Part shown: positions 23,947 to 32,531 of the stretch, piece by piece
How the letters are laid out: each line of letters begins with the position of its first letter
Numbering within the stretch: the first letter of the stretch is position 1
From: an uncultured Collinsella sp.
GTDB lineage: Bacteria > Actinomycetota > Coriobacteriia > Coriobacteriales > Coriobacteriaceae
DNA: 38,859 nt
Assembly (NCBI GenBank): GCA_958407465.1
Contig: CATYIV010000019.1
Coordinates: forward strand, 1 to 38,859
Reading direction: 5' to 3'
Position numbers and translations under genes: made by a program
The notes under the pieces: generated by a model
Database searches by the model: none
What the model was told of the DNA's origin: nothing
Seen by the model: only the letters and a program-made list of their open reading frames with translations

Positions 23947-24672
23947 TTGGCTTTATCCGAACGACTTACGCGTGCCCAGGAAATCCTGGGCCACGAGTTC
24001 AATAATAAGGTGCTGCTGCGCGCGGCACTTACGCATCCCTCGGCCGTCGAGGGCCAGCCGGTTTCTGCCAGCTATGAGCGCCTTGAGTTCTTGGGCGATT
24101 CCATTTTGGGCGCTGTGGTCGCACGCTCCCTGTTTGAGTCCTATCCGGAGTTTGACGAGGGCAAGCTCACGCGCTTGAAGGTGTCGCTTGTCTCGGGCGC
24201 TACGCTGTCCGAGGTTTCTCACGAGCTGGGCATCGACGACATCATCATCTTTGGTGCCTCCGAGACCGGTACCGGTGCGCGCGGCTTGCATTCGGCCCTC
24301 GAGAACGTCTATGAGTCGCTCGTGGGCGCGCTGTACCTGGATGCCGGCTGGGATGCCGCGGCAGAGTTTATCCATCGTACGCTTAAGCCGCATTTGGCTT
24401 CCGAGCGTGCCGAGCATCCTGCAAACCCCAAGTCGTTTTTGCAGGAGTGCGTGCAAGCCGACGGTCACGAGCCCCCGGCGTATAAGCTCGTTGGCTCCGA
24501 GGGCCCGGCGCATGCGCCCACCTTTACCGCCGTGGTGTTGATCGATGGTATTCGTCAGGGTCGCGGCTCCGGCTCCTCAAAGAAGGAAGCCGAGGGAGCC
24601 GCTGCACTCGAGGCACTTGACCGCATGGGCTACACCACCAACGGCGTGATTCTCAACAAGAAGCCTGTTTAA
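23947..24672 (+). CDS. rnc: Ribonuclease III
   Basis: Cleaves double-stranded RNA, including rRNA precursors. The 241-aa protein has the signature ERLEFLGDSIL at 44-54, with the second acidic site in ALENVYESLVGALYLDAG (about 118-135). A double-stranded RNA-binding domain covers about 158-230 (PKSFLQECVQADGHEPPAYKLV and the SSKKEAEGAAALEAL helix). The start is TTG at 23947, supported by a full AAGGAGG (23932-23938) eight bases upstream within the acpP end. The rnc-smc-ftsY order is conserved. Confidence 0.96.
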   Translation: MALSERLTRAQEILGHEFNNKVLLRAALTHPSAVEGQPVSASYERLEFLGDSILGAVVARSLFESYPEFDEGKLTRLKVSLVSGATLSEVSHELGIDDIIIFGASETGTGARGLHSALENVYESLVGALYLDAGWDAAAEFIHRTLKPHLASERAEHPANPKSFLQECVQADGHEPPAYKLVGSEGPAHAPTFTAVVLIDGIRQGRGSGSSKKEAEGAAALEALDRMGYTTNGVILNKKPV

Positions 24673-24682
24673 GCGAGGAACC

Positions 24683-27600
24683 GTGTATCTCAAGTCCCTC
24701 ACGCTCAAGGGGTTCAAGTCGTTTGCCGACCGCGCCCATATGACGTTTGAGCCGGGCCTGACCGTCATCGTCGGTCCCAACGGCTCGGGAAAATCGAACA
24801 TCTCCGACTCGATTCTGTGGGTCCTGGGCGAGCAGAGCGCCAAGCAGCTGCGCGGCCAGGCCATGGAGGATGTCATCTTCTCGGGCTCGTCAGCGCGCAA
24901 GCCGGTGGGTGTCGCCGAGGTCACGCTTGTGCTCGATAACTCGGACCATATGCTGCCCGTCGATTTTGACGAGGTCGCCATCACCCGTCGTATGTATCGC
25001 TCGGGCGAAAGCGAGTACCTCATCAACTCGAGCCCGTGCCGCCTGATGGACATTCAGGACATCTTGCACGATTCGGGCCTGGGCAAGGATACACATTCCA
25101 TCATCAGCCAGGGCAAGCTCGATGCCATCTTGCAGAGCCGCCCTGAGGAGCGCCGTGCCCTCATCGAGGAGGCCGCCGGCATCTCCAAGCACAAGCGCCG
25201 CAAGGAGCGTGCGCTCAAAAAGATTAAGTCGATGGACGAGCACCTGACGCGTGCCCGCGACATCAATAAGGAAATCGCCCGTCAGCTGCGACCGTTGGAG
25301 CGTCAGGTCGATCGCGCGCGCAAGTACAAAGAGCTGTCCTCGCGTGCGAACGAGCTTACGCAGATGCTAGCCGTCGACGAGCTGCGTTCGCTGCAGTCGC
25401 AGTGGAACGACCTGGAGAGCCGTTCCAAGGAAGGCGCCGCCGAGCTGGAGCTTGCGCAGTACCGCTTGGGCGAAAAGGAGCGCGAGCTCGAGAAGCTTCA
25501 GGTCATGCTCGAGGAAAAGGGCCTGTTTGTGGGCGACCTGGGCGAGCAGCGCCGTCATATGCAAGATGTGGTCGGCCGCATTAACTCCGACATGCGCCTG
25601 CTCGAGGAAAAGGGCCACAACATGGTGTCGCGCCTGTCTGACATGCGCGGGCAGATTTCGAGCTCCGAGCATCAGCGACGTCGCGTGTTCGAGGAGCTCG
25701 AGGACGCGCGTGCGCAGCTTGAGGAAGTGACCGGTGCGCACATGCAGGCCCAGGAGGACGTCGACGCCGCTGGTCCTGCCGCCGCTGAGCTCCACGAGCG
25801 GCGCGTGGCGCTCGACAATCAGATTTCGCAGCTTACGCGTGAGCAACGCGATGTGCAGCGCGTGGCCGATAACGCCGCGCTCGAGCTTGCCAAGGTGAAG
25901 GACTCGCTGAGCAATGCCGAGGTCGAGGACAACATGTATGCCTCGCGCCTGGAGCAGATTGACGAGCAGCTCGAGGAGGTCATGGCCTCGCTCGAGAGCC
26001 GTCGCGACCGCGCCGAGGAGCTTGAGGGCGCTCTTGAGGAAGCGCGCCAGGCTCAGGTTGATGCGCGTGAGGCCACCGAGACGGCACGCGCGGCCCTGAA
26101 GGACCTGCGTGCCCGCGAGAGTGAGGCGCGCAACAAGCTATCCGAGGTGCGCTCGGAGCTTGCCAGCCAAAAGAAACTCGATGCCCGCATGGCCGACAGC
26201 TCGCCGCTCGTGAGCCGTCTGGTGGGTGCGCTGGGCGACGATGTCTTGGGTCGTCTGGGCGACGTGCTGGAGGCCCCGCGCGAGCTTGAGGGCCTGGTTG
26301 AGCAATTGCTCGCCGGCGATATCGATGCGCTGCTGTTTGATGACGCCGCCACGCTTGAGCGTGCCGGTCGTGCGGCTCTGGACCAAAAGAAGGCCTCGGG
26401 CGAAGCACTGCTGGTGGCGCGCGGCGTGAGCGGCTCTACCGCCGCTGAGGGCGCTGCCGGTACCCGCCTGGTTGATCGTCTGTCCGTGCGCGCAGGCTAC
26501 GGACCCGTCGTCGAGGCGCTGCTCGGCGGCTATTACGTCGTTGACGATCTTGCTGCCGCGCTGTCGGCGCCGGTCGTTGAAGGCGTGACTTACGTGACCC
26601 CCGATGGCGCCCGCGTCGCCTGCGGCGGCCTGGTGCGCGTGGGGCTTGATGCCGGCGAGGCTTCGGGTGCCTTGGAGCGCAAGCGCCGCATCCGTGAGCT
26701 CGAGGGCCTGGAACCCGATCTGGCTGCCATCTTTGAGCATGCTTCGGACCAAGTCGTTGAGGCCAACGCTGCCGTCGAGGAGGCCCGTGCCGCCGAGGGC
26801 GATGCCGCCGGTGAGATCGCCCGTCTTGAGGGCGAGCGCCGCTCGCTGCTTTCCGAGATCGGCCGCTTGGAGCAAAGCGCCAACAATGCCGAGGTCGAGC
26901 GCGTGCGCACCTCCAAGCGCCGCGAGCAGGCCTCCGAAGCCGTTCGCGCTGCGCGCCCGCGCGTTGACGAGCTCACCCGTTCGCGTGACGAGGCCCGCGC
27001 GCAGGCAAGCGATCTGGGCTTGCAGATTTCTGAGGCCAACGACGAACTCGACCGCGTTCGCCGTGACGATTCCGAGGCTGCCGGCAAGCTCGCCGACGCC
27101 AAGGTTCGCCTAGCCCAGACGAGCGAACGCCTGCGTTCGCTGAAGGGCCGCGTGCCCGACCTGGAGCATCGTCTTGAGGGCATCGACCGTCGTATCCGCG
27201 GAACACGCCAGGCCTCGCGCTCGCTCGAGCTGCTGCGCCTGCGCGTCGATCCCATGCACGAACGCTATTCTGCCCTGTTGGAACGCGCGTCGGATTGGGC
27301 AGCGCGCCTGCGTGACCAGGCCTCTCTGGAGGAGGCGGACTCCGCTTCGCTCAAGAAGACCATCGAGGATGCCAAGGCAGAGGTTGCCCGCGCTAAGGAG
27401 CGAGTCGATACCGCCTCTGCCACGCAAAACGAGTTCAAGGTCGCGCGTGGCAAGCTCGAGGTGCAGGTCGAGGCTGCCATCAAGGCCATTACCGCCGATG
27501 GCACGACGGTGCTCGAGGAAGCGCTCATGCTTCCGGCGCCCACGGACCGCGATGCCGCCGAGCGCGAACTCAACCAGCTTGTGCGCCAGATCAACAACCT

Positions 27601-28219
27601 TGGTCCCGTTAACCAAGTTGCCATGGAGGAGTACGAGCAGCTCAAACGCCGCGCCGACTACATCGAGGAGCAGCTGGCCGATTTGGAGAGCGCGCGCAAG
27701 GCGCTCACCAAGATCACGGTGGCCATTGATCGCAAGATGCGCAAGGCGTTCCTGGTGACGTTTGAGAAGGTCGACGCGAACTTCCGCGAGATCTTCGCTA
27801 TGCTCTTCCCGGGCGGCCAGGCTCATCTGGAGATGACCGATCCCGAGCATCCTGCCGAGACGGGTATCGAGGTCGTGGCGCAGCCGCGCGGCAAGCGCAT
27901 CACCAAGATGATGCTCATGTCGGGCGGCGAGAAGAGCCTGACGGCGCTCGCCCTGCTCTTTGCTGTGTACCGCACGCGCACGGTGCCGTTCTATGTGCTG
28001 GACGAGGTCGAGGCGGCACTCGATGACGCCAACCTGTCCAAGCTCATCGGCGCGCTCGATGTGTTGCGTTCCGATACGCAGCTCTTGGTCATTTCGCATC
28101 AGCGCCGTACTATGGAGGACGCTGACGTCCTCTATGGCGTCTCGATGCAAGCCGACGGCGTCAGTCGCGTCGTCTCGCAAAAACTCGATCGCGAAACCGG
28201 AAAGGTCGTGAATGCATAA
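24683..28219 (+). CDS. smc: Chromosome segregation protein SMC
   Basis: ATPase of the condensin complex that organises and separates chromosomes. The 1178-aa protein has a head with Walker A GPNGSGKS at 31-38. Long coiled coils (about 170-510 and 685-1015) flank a hinge (about 515-680, with RLVDRLSVRAGYGPVVEALLG). The C-terminal head carries the signature SGGE at 1080-1083 and Walker B LDEVEAALDD (D1107, E1108). The start is GTG, with GAGG at 24675-24678 only four bases away. Its partners scpA and scpB are not in the window. It joins ftsY through TAATG. Confidence 0.97.
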   Translation: MYLKSLTLKGFKSFADRAHMTFEPGLTVIVGPNGSGKSNISDSILWVLGEQSAKQLRGQAMEDVIFSGSSARKPVGVAEVTLVLDNSDHMLPVDFDEVAITRRMYRSGESEYLINSSPCRLMDIQDILHDSGLGKDTHSIISQGKLDAILQSRPEERRALIEEAAGISKHKRRKERALKKIKSMDEHLTRARDINKEIARQLRPLERQVDRARKYKELSSRANELTQMLAVDELRSLQSQWNDLESRSKEGAAELELAQYRLGEKERELEKLQVMLEEKGLFVGDLGEQRRHMQDVVGRINSDMRLLEEKGHNMVSRLSDMRGQISSSEHQRRRVFEELEDARAQLEEVTGAHMQAQEDVDAAGPAAAELHERRVALDNQISQLTREQRDVQRVADNAALELAKVKDSLSNAEVEDNMYASRLEQIDEQLEEVMASLESRRDRAEELEGALEEARQAQVDAREATETARAALKDLRARESEARNKLSEVRSELASQKKLDARMADSSPLVSRLVGALGDDVLGRLGDVLEAPRELEGLVEQLLAGDIDALLFDDAATLERAGRAALDQKKASGEALLVARGVSGSTAAEGAAGTRLVDRLSVRAGYGPVVEALLGGYYVVDDLAAALSAPVVEGVTYVTPDGARVACGGLVRVGLDAGEASGALERKRRIRELEGLEPDLAAIFEHASDQVVEANAAVEEARAAEGDAAGEIARLEGERRSLLSEIGRLEQSANNAEVERVRTSKRREQASEAVRAARPRVDELTRSRDEARAQASDLGLQISEANDELDRVRRDDSEAAGKLADAKVRLAQTSERLRSLKGRVPDLEHRLEGIDRRIRGTRQASRSLELLRLRVDPMHERYSALLERASDWAARLRDQASLEEADSASLKKTIEDAKAEVARAKERVDTASATQNEFKVARGKLEVQVEAAIKAITADGTTVLEEALMLPAPTDRDAAERELNQLVRQINNLGPVNQVAMEEYEQLKRRADYIEEQLADLESARKALTKITVAIDRKMRKAFLVTFEKVDANFREIFAMLFPGGQAHLEMTDPEHPAETGIEVVAQPRGKRITKMMLMSGGEKSLTALALLFAVYRTRTVPFYVLDEVEAALDDANLSKLIGALDVLRSDTQLLVISHQRRTMEDADVLYGVSMQADGVSRVVSQKLDRETGKVVNA

Positions 28220-29136
28220 TGGGATTCTTTGACGCTCTCTCGCGCGGACTTGAGCGCAGTCGCGAGGCCCTCAACGAGGTCTTTTACTTTGGCGGCGAGG
28301 TCGACGAGGATTTTTGGGAGGACTTAGAGGACACCCTCGTCATGGGTGACATGGGTGCCGAGATCGCCATTCAGGTCTCCGATGACCTGCGCGACGCCGC
28401 GGCCAAGAAGAACCTCAAGACCGCTCCGCAGCTTCGTCGTGCCCTGGCCGAGCAGCTCGAGCAGCACTTTGTGCCCATCGAGCGCGATCCGTTTTCCGAT
28501 ACGCCGAGCTGCGTGCTGTTTGTGGGCATTAACGGTGCCGGCAAGACCACTACGGTCGGCAAGATCGCGAGCGCCATGGCCGCCCGCGGCAAGAACGTGG
28601 TGATCGGTTCGGCCGACACCTTCCGCGCCGCCGCCATCGAGCAGCTCGATGTGTGGGGCCAGCGCGCTGGCGTACCGGTTATCAAGCGTGACCGCGGCTC
28701 CGATCCGGCGAGCGTGTGCTATGACGTGCTCGACGAGGCCGATAAGCGCGGCAGCGACCTGGTGCTTATCGATACCGCCGGCCGTCTGCACACGAGCCCT
28801 GAGCTCATGCGCGAGCTTGCCAAGGTGGTTAACGTGACGCGTAAGCGCGCCGCCAATATGGCCGCCGGTCCCATGCCGGTTTCGGTCGTGCTTGTGATCG
28901 ACGCCGCGACGGGTCAAAACGGTCTGAACCAGGCGCTCGAGTTTAACGAGGCGCTGGGCCTGGACGGTATTATCATGACTAAGCTCGACGGCACGGCTAA
29001 GGGCGGTATCGCCATGGCCGTGGCCGAGAAACTCAAGCTCCCGATCCTGCGCGTGGGCGTGGGCGAGCAGGTCGATGACCTGCAGGAGTTCAATGCCAAA
29101 GATTTCTGCCGCGCCCTGGTGGGCGAGTCCAATTAA
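28219..29136 (+). CDS. ftsY: Signal recognition particle receptor FtsY
   Basis: SRP GTPase that docks SRP-ribosome complexes at the membrane. The 305-aa protein has a short N-terminal helix, the N domain (about 1-90) and the G domain. G1 is GINGAGKT at 103-110, and ADTFRAAAIEQL, DTAGRLHT and TKLDGTAKGG are all present. It lacks the long acidic A domain of proteobacterial FtsY, as usual in Gram-positive bacteria. The ATG shares one base with the smc stop. It is followed 10 bases later by ffh, its functional partner. Confidence 0.97.
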   Translation: MGFFDALSRGLERSREALNEVFYFGGEVDEDFWEDLEDTLVMGDMGAEIAIQVSDDLRDAAAKKNLKTAPQLRRALAEQLEQHFVPIERDPFSDTPSCVLFVGINGAGKTTTVGKIASAMAARGKNVVIGSADTFRAAAIEQLDVWGQRAGVPVIKRDRGSDPASVCYDVLDEADKRGSDLVLIDTAGRLHTSPELMRELAKVVNVTRKRAANMAAGPMPVSVVLVIDAATGQNGLNQALEFNEALGLDGIIMTKLDGTAKGGIAMAVAEKLKLPILRVGVGEQVDDLQEFNAKDFCRALVGESN

Positions 29137-29146
29137 GGAGTGACTA

Positions 29147-30622
29147 GTGTTTGATTCCCTGAGCGATCGCCTCAACGACACATTTGACCGCCTGCGCGGC
29201 AAGGGCAAGCTGACCGAGGCCGATATTACTTCGGCCATGCGCGATATTCGCATGGCGCTGCTCGAGGCCGACGTTAACTTTAAGGTCGTCAAGGAGTTCG
29301 TCGCCAAGACCAAGGAGCGCTGCATGACCGCCGAGGTCATGGAGTCGCTGTCGCCGGCGCAAAACGTCGTCAAGATTGTGCTCGACGAGCTCACCGAGAT
29401 GCTCGGCTCCACCGAGAGCAAGCTCGTCTTTAGTAACCGTATTCCCAACGTCATCATGCTCGTGGGCCTGCAGGGCTCCGGTAAGACCACGGCGGCCGTA
29501 AAGCTGGCCTACCTGCTCAAGAAGCAGGGCCGCTCGCCGTTGCTCGCCGCGTGCGACGTCTACCGTCCCGCTGCTGCCGACCAGCTGGCCACGCTCGGTG
29601 GCGAGATCGGCGTACCGGTCTTCCGCGGCGACGGTGCGCACCCGGTCGATATCGCCAAGGGCGCCATCCAGGAGGCCGTCGATCACCTGCGCGACGTGGT
29701 CATCGTCGATACCGCCGGACGTCTTCAGATCGACGAACAGATGATGCAGGAGGCCGTGGACATCAAGAAGGCCGTCAAGCCCGATCAGGTGCTGATGGTC
29801 GTCGATGCCATGACCGGCCAGGATATCGTCAACGTCGTCTCGACCTTCGCCGAGCGCACCGACTTTGACGGCGTGATCATCTCCAAGCTCGATGGCGACG
29901 CCCGTGGCGGCGGCGCGCTTTCCGTGCGCCAGGTGACCGGCAAGCCCATCAAGTTTGTGAGCATGGGCGAGAAGCCCGATTCGCTGGAGCCGTTCTACCC
30001 CGATCGTATGGCCAAGCGCATTCTGGGTATGGGCGACGTTGTCGGCATCATCGAGAAGGCCCAGGAGGCGGCCGACGCCGAGCAGCTCGAGGCTGCCGAG
30101 CGCATGCTGCGCGAGGGCTTCACCATGAACGACATGCTCGACCAGATGAAGGCCGTCAAGAAGATGGGCGGCATGAAGGGCATTCTGGGCATGCTCCCCG
30201 GTGGCCAGCGTGCGCTTAACCAGATGGGTGGCAACCTGGACGAAGGTATCTTCGATAAGAACGAGGCCATCATCATGTCGATGACCAAGGAGGAGCGCCT
30301 TCGCCCCTCCATCATCAACGGCCAGCGCCGTGCCCGCATTGCCAAGGGCGCCGGCGTGACCCCCACCGAGGTCAATAGCCTTATGAAGCAGTGGGGCGAG
30401 ATGAATAAGATGATGGGCCGCATGCGCACGATGGCCAATCAGGCGCAGGCCGGCGGTAAGAAGGGCAAGAAGGGTAAGAAAGGCAAAAAGATGCGCATGC
30501 CCAATATTCCCGGTTTGGATGCCATGGGGCTGGGCGGCATGGGCGGCCTGGGAACGGGCGGCCCCAAGTCCGATATGGACCTGCTGCGTCAAATGGAAGC
30601 GCAGATGCGTAATAAGAAATAG
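29147..30622 (+). CDS. ffh: Signal recognition particle protein Ffh
   Basis: Protein subunit of SRP. It binds signal sequences on ribosomes and 4.5S/6S RNA, and pairs with FtsY. The 491-aa protein has the N domain (about 1-95) and G domain (G1 GLQGSGKT at 107-114, ACDVYRPAAADQL, DTAGRLQIDEQMM, SKLDGDARGG). The Met-rich M domain (about 325-430) includes MGGMKGILGMLPGG. The C-terminal tail has Lys-Lys-Gly repeats followed by a Gly/Met-rich end, somewhat longer than in model species. The start is GTG, with AAGGAG (29135-29140) six bases upstream. The SRP RNA gene was not found in the window. Confidence 0.97.
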   Translation: MFDSLSDRLNDTFDRLRGKGKLTEADITSAMRDIRMALLEADVNFKVVKEFVAKTKERCMTAEVMESLSPAQNVVKIVLDELTEMLGSTESKLVFSNRIPNVIMLVGLQGSGKTTAAVKLAYLLKKQGRSPLLAACDVYRPAAADQLATLGGEIGVPVFRGDGAHPVDIAKGAIQEAVDHLRDVVIVDTAGRLQIDEQMMQEAVDIKKAVKPDQVLMVVDAMTGQDIVNVVSTFAERTDFDGVIISKLDGDARGGGALSVRQVTGKPIKFVSMGEKPDSLEPFYPDRMAKRILGMGDVVGIIEKAQEAADAEQLEAAERMLREGFTMNDMLDQMKAVKKMGGMKGILGMLPGGQRALNQMGGNLDEGIFDKNEAIIMSMTKEERLRPSIINGQRRARIAKGAGVTPTEVNSLMKQWGEMNKMMGRMRTMANQAQAGGKKGKKGKKGKKMRMPNIPGLDAMGLGGMGGLGTGGPKSDMDLLRQMEAQMRNKK

Positions 30623-30647
30623 TGCTGTAATTCCAGCTTGATATGGC

Positions 30648-30679
30648 AAAGGCCACTCGGAAGCTACCGGGTGGCCTTT
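30648..30679. terminator. Terminator after ffh, possibly bidirectional
   Basis: AAAGGCCACTCGG (30648-30660) pairs with CCGGGTGGCCTTT (30667-30679) over 13 bp with one G-U pair and a 6-nt loop. The T-rich tail is interrupted by G. It lies between the convergent ffh and DUF134-NifX genes, and the minus-strand copy also ends in a TTT run. Confidence 0.85.
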
Positions 30680-30742
30680 GTTGTTGGCTTTGATTGTTGG
30701 GTTGCGTTCTGTGTCGCGCCCCGAGTTCGCGGTGCCGTGCCG

Positions 30743-31507
30743 CTAGTGGCAGCCGCAGCCCTCGTGGCCCTCGTGCTCGTGATGGCCGTGACAACCACAG
30801 GACTCGCCATGCTCATGTGCGTGCTCGTGGTCATGGCCGTGGCAGCCGCACGTGGCCTCGCCGTTCTGTGCAAGCGTGCCGGCGATAAGGGCCTCGACGC
30901 AAGCGTCGCAGCTGCCCTGGGCGCCTGCGTATACCGTGATGCCGGCTTGAGCAAGCGCGTTGATAGCGCCACCGCCGATGCCGCCGCAGATGAGCGTGTC
31001 AACGCCACCGTTGGCAAGCAGGCCCGCCAAGGCGCCGTGGCCGGTGCCACCGGTGCCTACGACCTGCTCGTTGAGCACCTTGTCATCCTGGATGTCATAG
31101 ATCTTGAACTGTTCGCTGCGGCCAAAGTGCATAAAGATGTTGCCGTTGTCGTACGTCGTTGCCACCCTCATGGTGTCAGCCTCCTTTGCTGGCCATGCGG
31201 CCGTTGTCGTGGTGATGGGGGAGTACGCGATGTTTCCGCCTTCGATGACGATCGCCCGTCCATTGACCAGCGCGTTTGCCACCTTGCGATGCGCGCGGCT
31301 GCAGATTGCCGCCACCGTGGCGCGGGCAATGCCCATGCACTGGGCGACTTCCTCCTGATTGAGGCCTTCCAGGTCGCATAGGCGCAAGACCTCGAGCTCG
31401 TCGACTGTCATATCGATAGCGTCTCCGCTGGCAAGGCCGTCGGGGGTAAAGCAACGATATTCGGGGATGATCCCAACACGGCGCAATTTTTCGCGTCTTC
31501 CTGCCAT
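30743..31507 (-). CDS. DUF134-NifX fusion protein with His/Cys-rich metal-binding tail
   Basis: A 254-aa protein of three parts. Residues 1-95 match DUF134, a predicted DNA-binding family: a helix-turn-helix in VDELEVLRLCDLEGLNQEEVAQ then MGIARATVAAI, ending GRAIVIEGG. Residues about 113-215 match the NifX/NifB dinitrogenase iron-molybdenum cofactor family (MRVATTYDNGNIFMHFGRSEQF; GGVDTLICGGIGGGAINAL), with a CDAC pair. Residues 220-254 are a tail with three CGCH motifs, 12 His and 6 Cys. The ATG at 31507 (complement) has GGAG five bases upstream; an upstream in-frame ATG at 31537 lies in the operator. No nif gene is nearby, so nitrogen fixation is unlikely. A metal- or Fe-S-responsive regulator or carrier is my inference. 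DUF134 and NifX are usually separate neighbouring genes. Confidence 0.85.
   Translation of the reverse strand: MAGRREKLRRVGIIPEYRCFTPDGLASGDAIDMTVDELEVLRLCDLEGLNQEEVAQCMGIARATVAAICSRAHRKVANALVNGRAIVIEGGNIAYSPITTTTAAWPAKEADTMRVATTYDNGNIFMHFGRSEQFKIYDIQDDKVLNEQVVGTGGTGHGALAGLLANGGVDTLICGGIGGGAINALAQAGITVYAGAQGSCDACVEALIAGTLAQNGEATCGCHGHDHEHAHEHGESCGCHGHHEHEGHEGCGCH
31169..31186 (-). promoter_or_regulatory. Internal ribosome binding site and ATG for a stand-alone NifX protein
   Basis: On the minus strand a perfect AAGGAGG (complement of 31180-31186) stands eight bases before an in-frame ATG (complement of 31169-31171). That ATG begins MRVATTYDN, exactly where free-standing NifX proteins normally start. 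Initiation here would give a 142-aa NifX plus tail product (30743-31171). Confidence 0.6.
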
Positions 31508-31521
31508 ACACTCTCCAAATC

Positions 31522-31533
31522 TGACATATGTCA
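31522..31533. promoter_or_regulatory. Operator-like palindrome 1 near the DUF134-NifX transcription start
   Basis: TGACATATGTCA is a perfect 12-bp palindrome. It lies just downstream of the predicted minus-strand -10, covering the likely start point. Confidence 0.55.
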
Positions 31534-31538
31534 ACAAT

Positions 31539-31566
31539 AGAATAGCGAACGTGGGGATTTGCGCAA
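31539..31566 (-). promoter_or_regulatory. Promoter of the DUF134-NifX gene
   Basis: On the minus strand, TTGCGC (complement of 31561-31566) and TATTCT (complement of 31539-31544) are separated by 16 bp. The start would fall near 31532, within palindrome 1. Confidence 0.5.
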
Positions 31567-31573
31567 GGAATTT

Positions 31574-31587
31574 CTGTCATATGTCAG
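31574..31587. promoter_or_regulatory. Operator-like palindrome 2 upstream of the DUF134-NifX promoter
   Basis: CTGTCATATGTCAG has CTG/CAG ends around CATATG with one T-T mismatch pair. It shares CATATGTCA with palindrome 1. It lies eight bases beyond the minus-strand -35 and 53 bp centre-to-centre from palindrome 1. Confidence 0.5.
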
Positions 31588-31633
31588 AAAATGAGGGCTT
31601 ATGTTTGGGCTGTGGGGCTGTGCGCGCCTGGGC

Positions 31634-31639
31634 TACAAT
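31634..31639 (+). promoter_or_regulatory. Putative -10 of the thyA promoter
   Basis: TACAAT, matching the consensus at five of six positions, 34 bp before the thyA start. The -35 is weak. The promoter is divergent from the DUF134-NifX promoter. Confidence 0.5.
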
Positions 31640-31673
31640 AAAAATCGCTTATAGGCGACTGACAGGAGGGTCA

Positions 31674-32522
31674 ATGAGCAAGGCTGATCAACAGTTTGTA
31701 TCCATGTGCCGCGACATTCTGGACCATGGCACCACCACCGAGGGCCAAAAGGTCCGTCCGGTGTGGGAGGACGGCACCCCTGCCTATACCATTAAAAACT
31801 TTGGCGTTACGGCGCGCTACGACCTGCGCGAGGAGTTCCCTGCGCTCACCCTGCGCCGCACGGCGCTTAAGTCTGCGATGGACGAGATTTTGTGGATCTA
31901 TCAAAAGAAGTCCAATAACGTCCATGACCTCAACAGCCATATTTGGGATGAGTGGGCCGACGAGACCGGCTCCATCGGCAAGGCCTACGGGTACCAGATT
32001 GGCCAGAAGAGCCATTATGCCGAGGGCGATTTCGACCAGATGGACCGAGTGCTGTACGATCTTAAGCACACACCGTACAGTCGCCGCATCATGACCAACA
32101 CGTATGTGTTTAGCGACCTGTCCGAGATGCACCTGTATCCGTGCGCGTACAGCGTGACCTATAACGTCACGCAGCGCCCGCAGGACGACAAGCCGACGCT
32201 CAACATGATTCTCAACCAGCGCAGCCAGGACATTTTGGCCGCGAACAACTGGAATGTGTGCCAGTACGCCATCTTGCTGATGATGGTTGCGCAGTCGATC
32301 GATATGATTCCCGGCGAGCTGCTGCATGTGATCGCCGACGCCCATATCTACGACCGTCATGTCGATATTGTCCGCGAACTTATCGAGCGTCCGCAGTTTG
32401 CGGCGCCTAAGGTAACGCTTAACCCCGACGTGCACGATTTCTATGCGTTTACGACCGACGACCTGATTGTGGAGGGCTACGAGCACGGTCCGCAGGTCAA
32501 GAACATTCCCATTGCGGTGTAG
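31674..32522 (+). CDS. thyA: Thymidylate synthase (ThyA type)
   Basis: Makes dTMP from dUMP with methylenetetrahydrofolate. At 282 aa it resembles the Bacillus ThyA/phage phi3T branch rather than the 264-aa E. coli type. Evidence: KSNNVHDLNSHIWDEW, IGKAYGYQIG, SRRIMTNTYV, and the active-site Cys C157 in LYPCAYSVTYNV, where E. coli-type enzymes have PPCH. RSQDILAANNWNVCQYA and the C-terminal DVHDFYAFTTDDL segment also fit. The ATG at 31674 follows AGGAGG (31664-31669). Upstream in-frame codons lie in the promoter region. It is adjacent to folA, which recycles the dihydrofolate it produces. Confidence 0.95.
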   Translation: MSKADQQFVSMCRDILDHGTTTEGQKVRPVWEDGTPAYTIKNFGVTARYDLREEFPALTLRRTALKSAMDEILWIYQKKSNNVHDLNSHIWDEWADETGSIGKAYGYQIGQKSHYAEGDFDQMDRVLYDLKHTPYSRRIMTNTYVFSDLSEMHLYPCAYSVTYNVTQRPQDDKPTLNMILNQRSQDILAANNWNVCQYAILLMMVAQSIDMIPGELLHVIADAHIYDRHVDIVRELIERPQFAAPKVTLNPDVHDFYAFTTDDLIVEGYEHGPQVKNIPIAV

Positions 32523-32531
32523 GTGGTGCTC

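Noticed and set aside
30743..31507. Nitrogenase cofactor assembly role for the NifX-domain protein
   Set aside because: No nifHDK, nifB or other nitrogenase genes are in the window, and NifX-like domains occur widely in non-fixing anaerobes.
31660..31673. TGAC-N6-GTCA around the thyA ribosome binding site as a third operator
   Set aside because: The spacing differs from the TGAC-N4-GTCA palindromes and the core CATATG is absent; a 4-base match is expected by chance.
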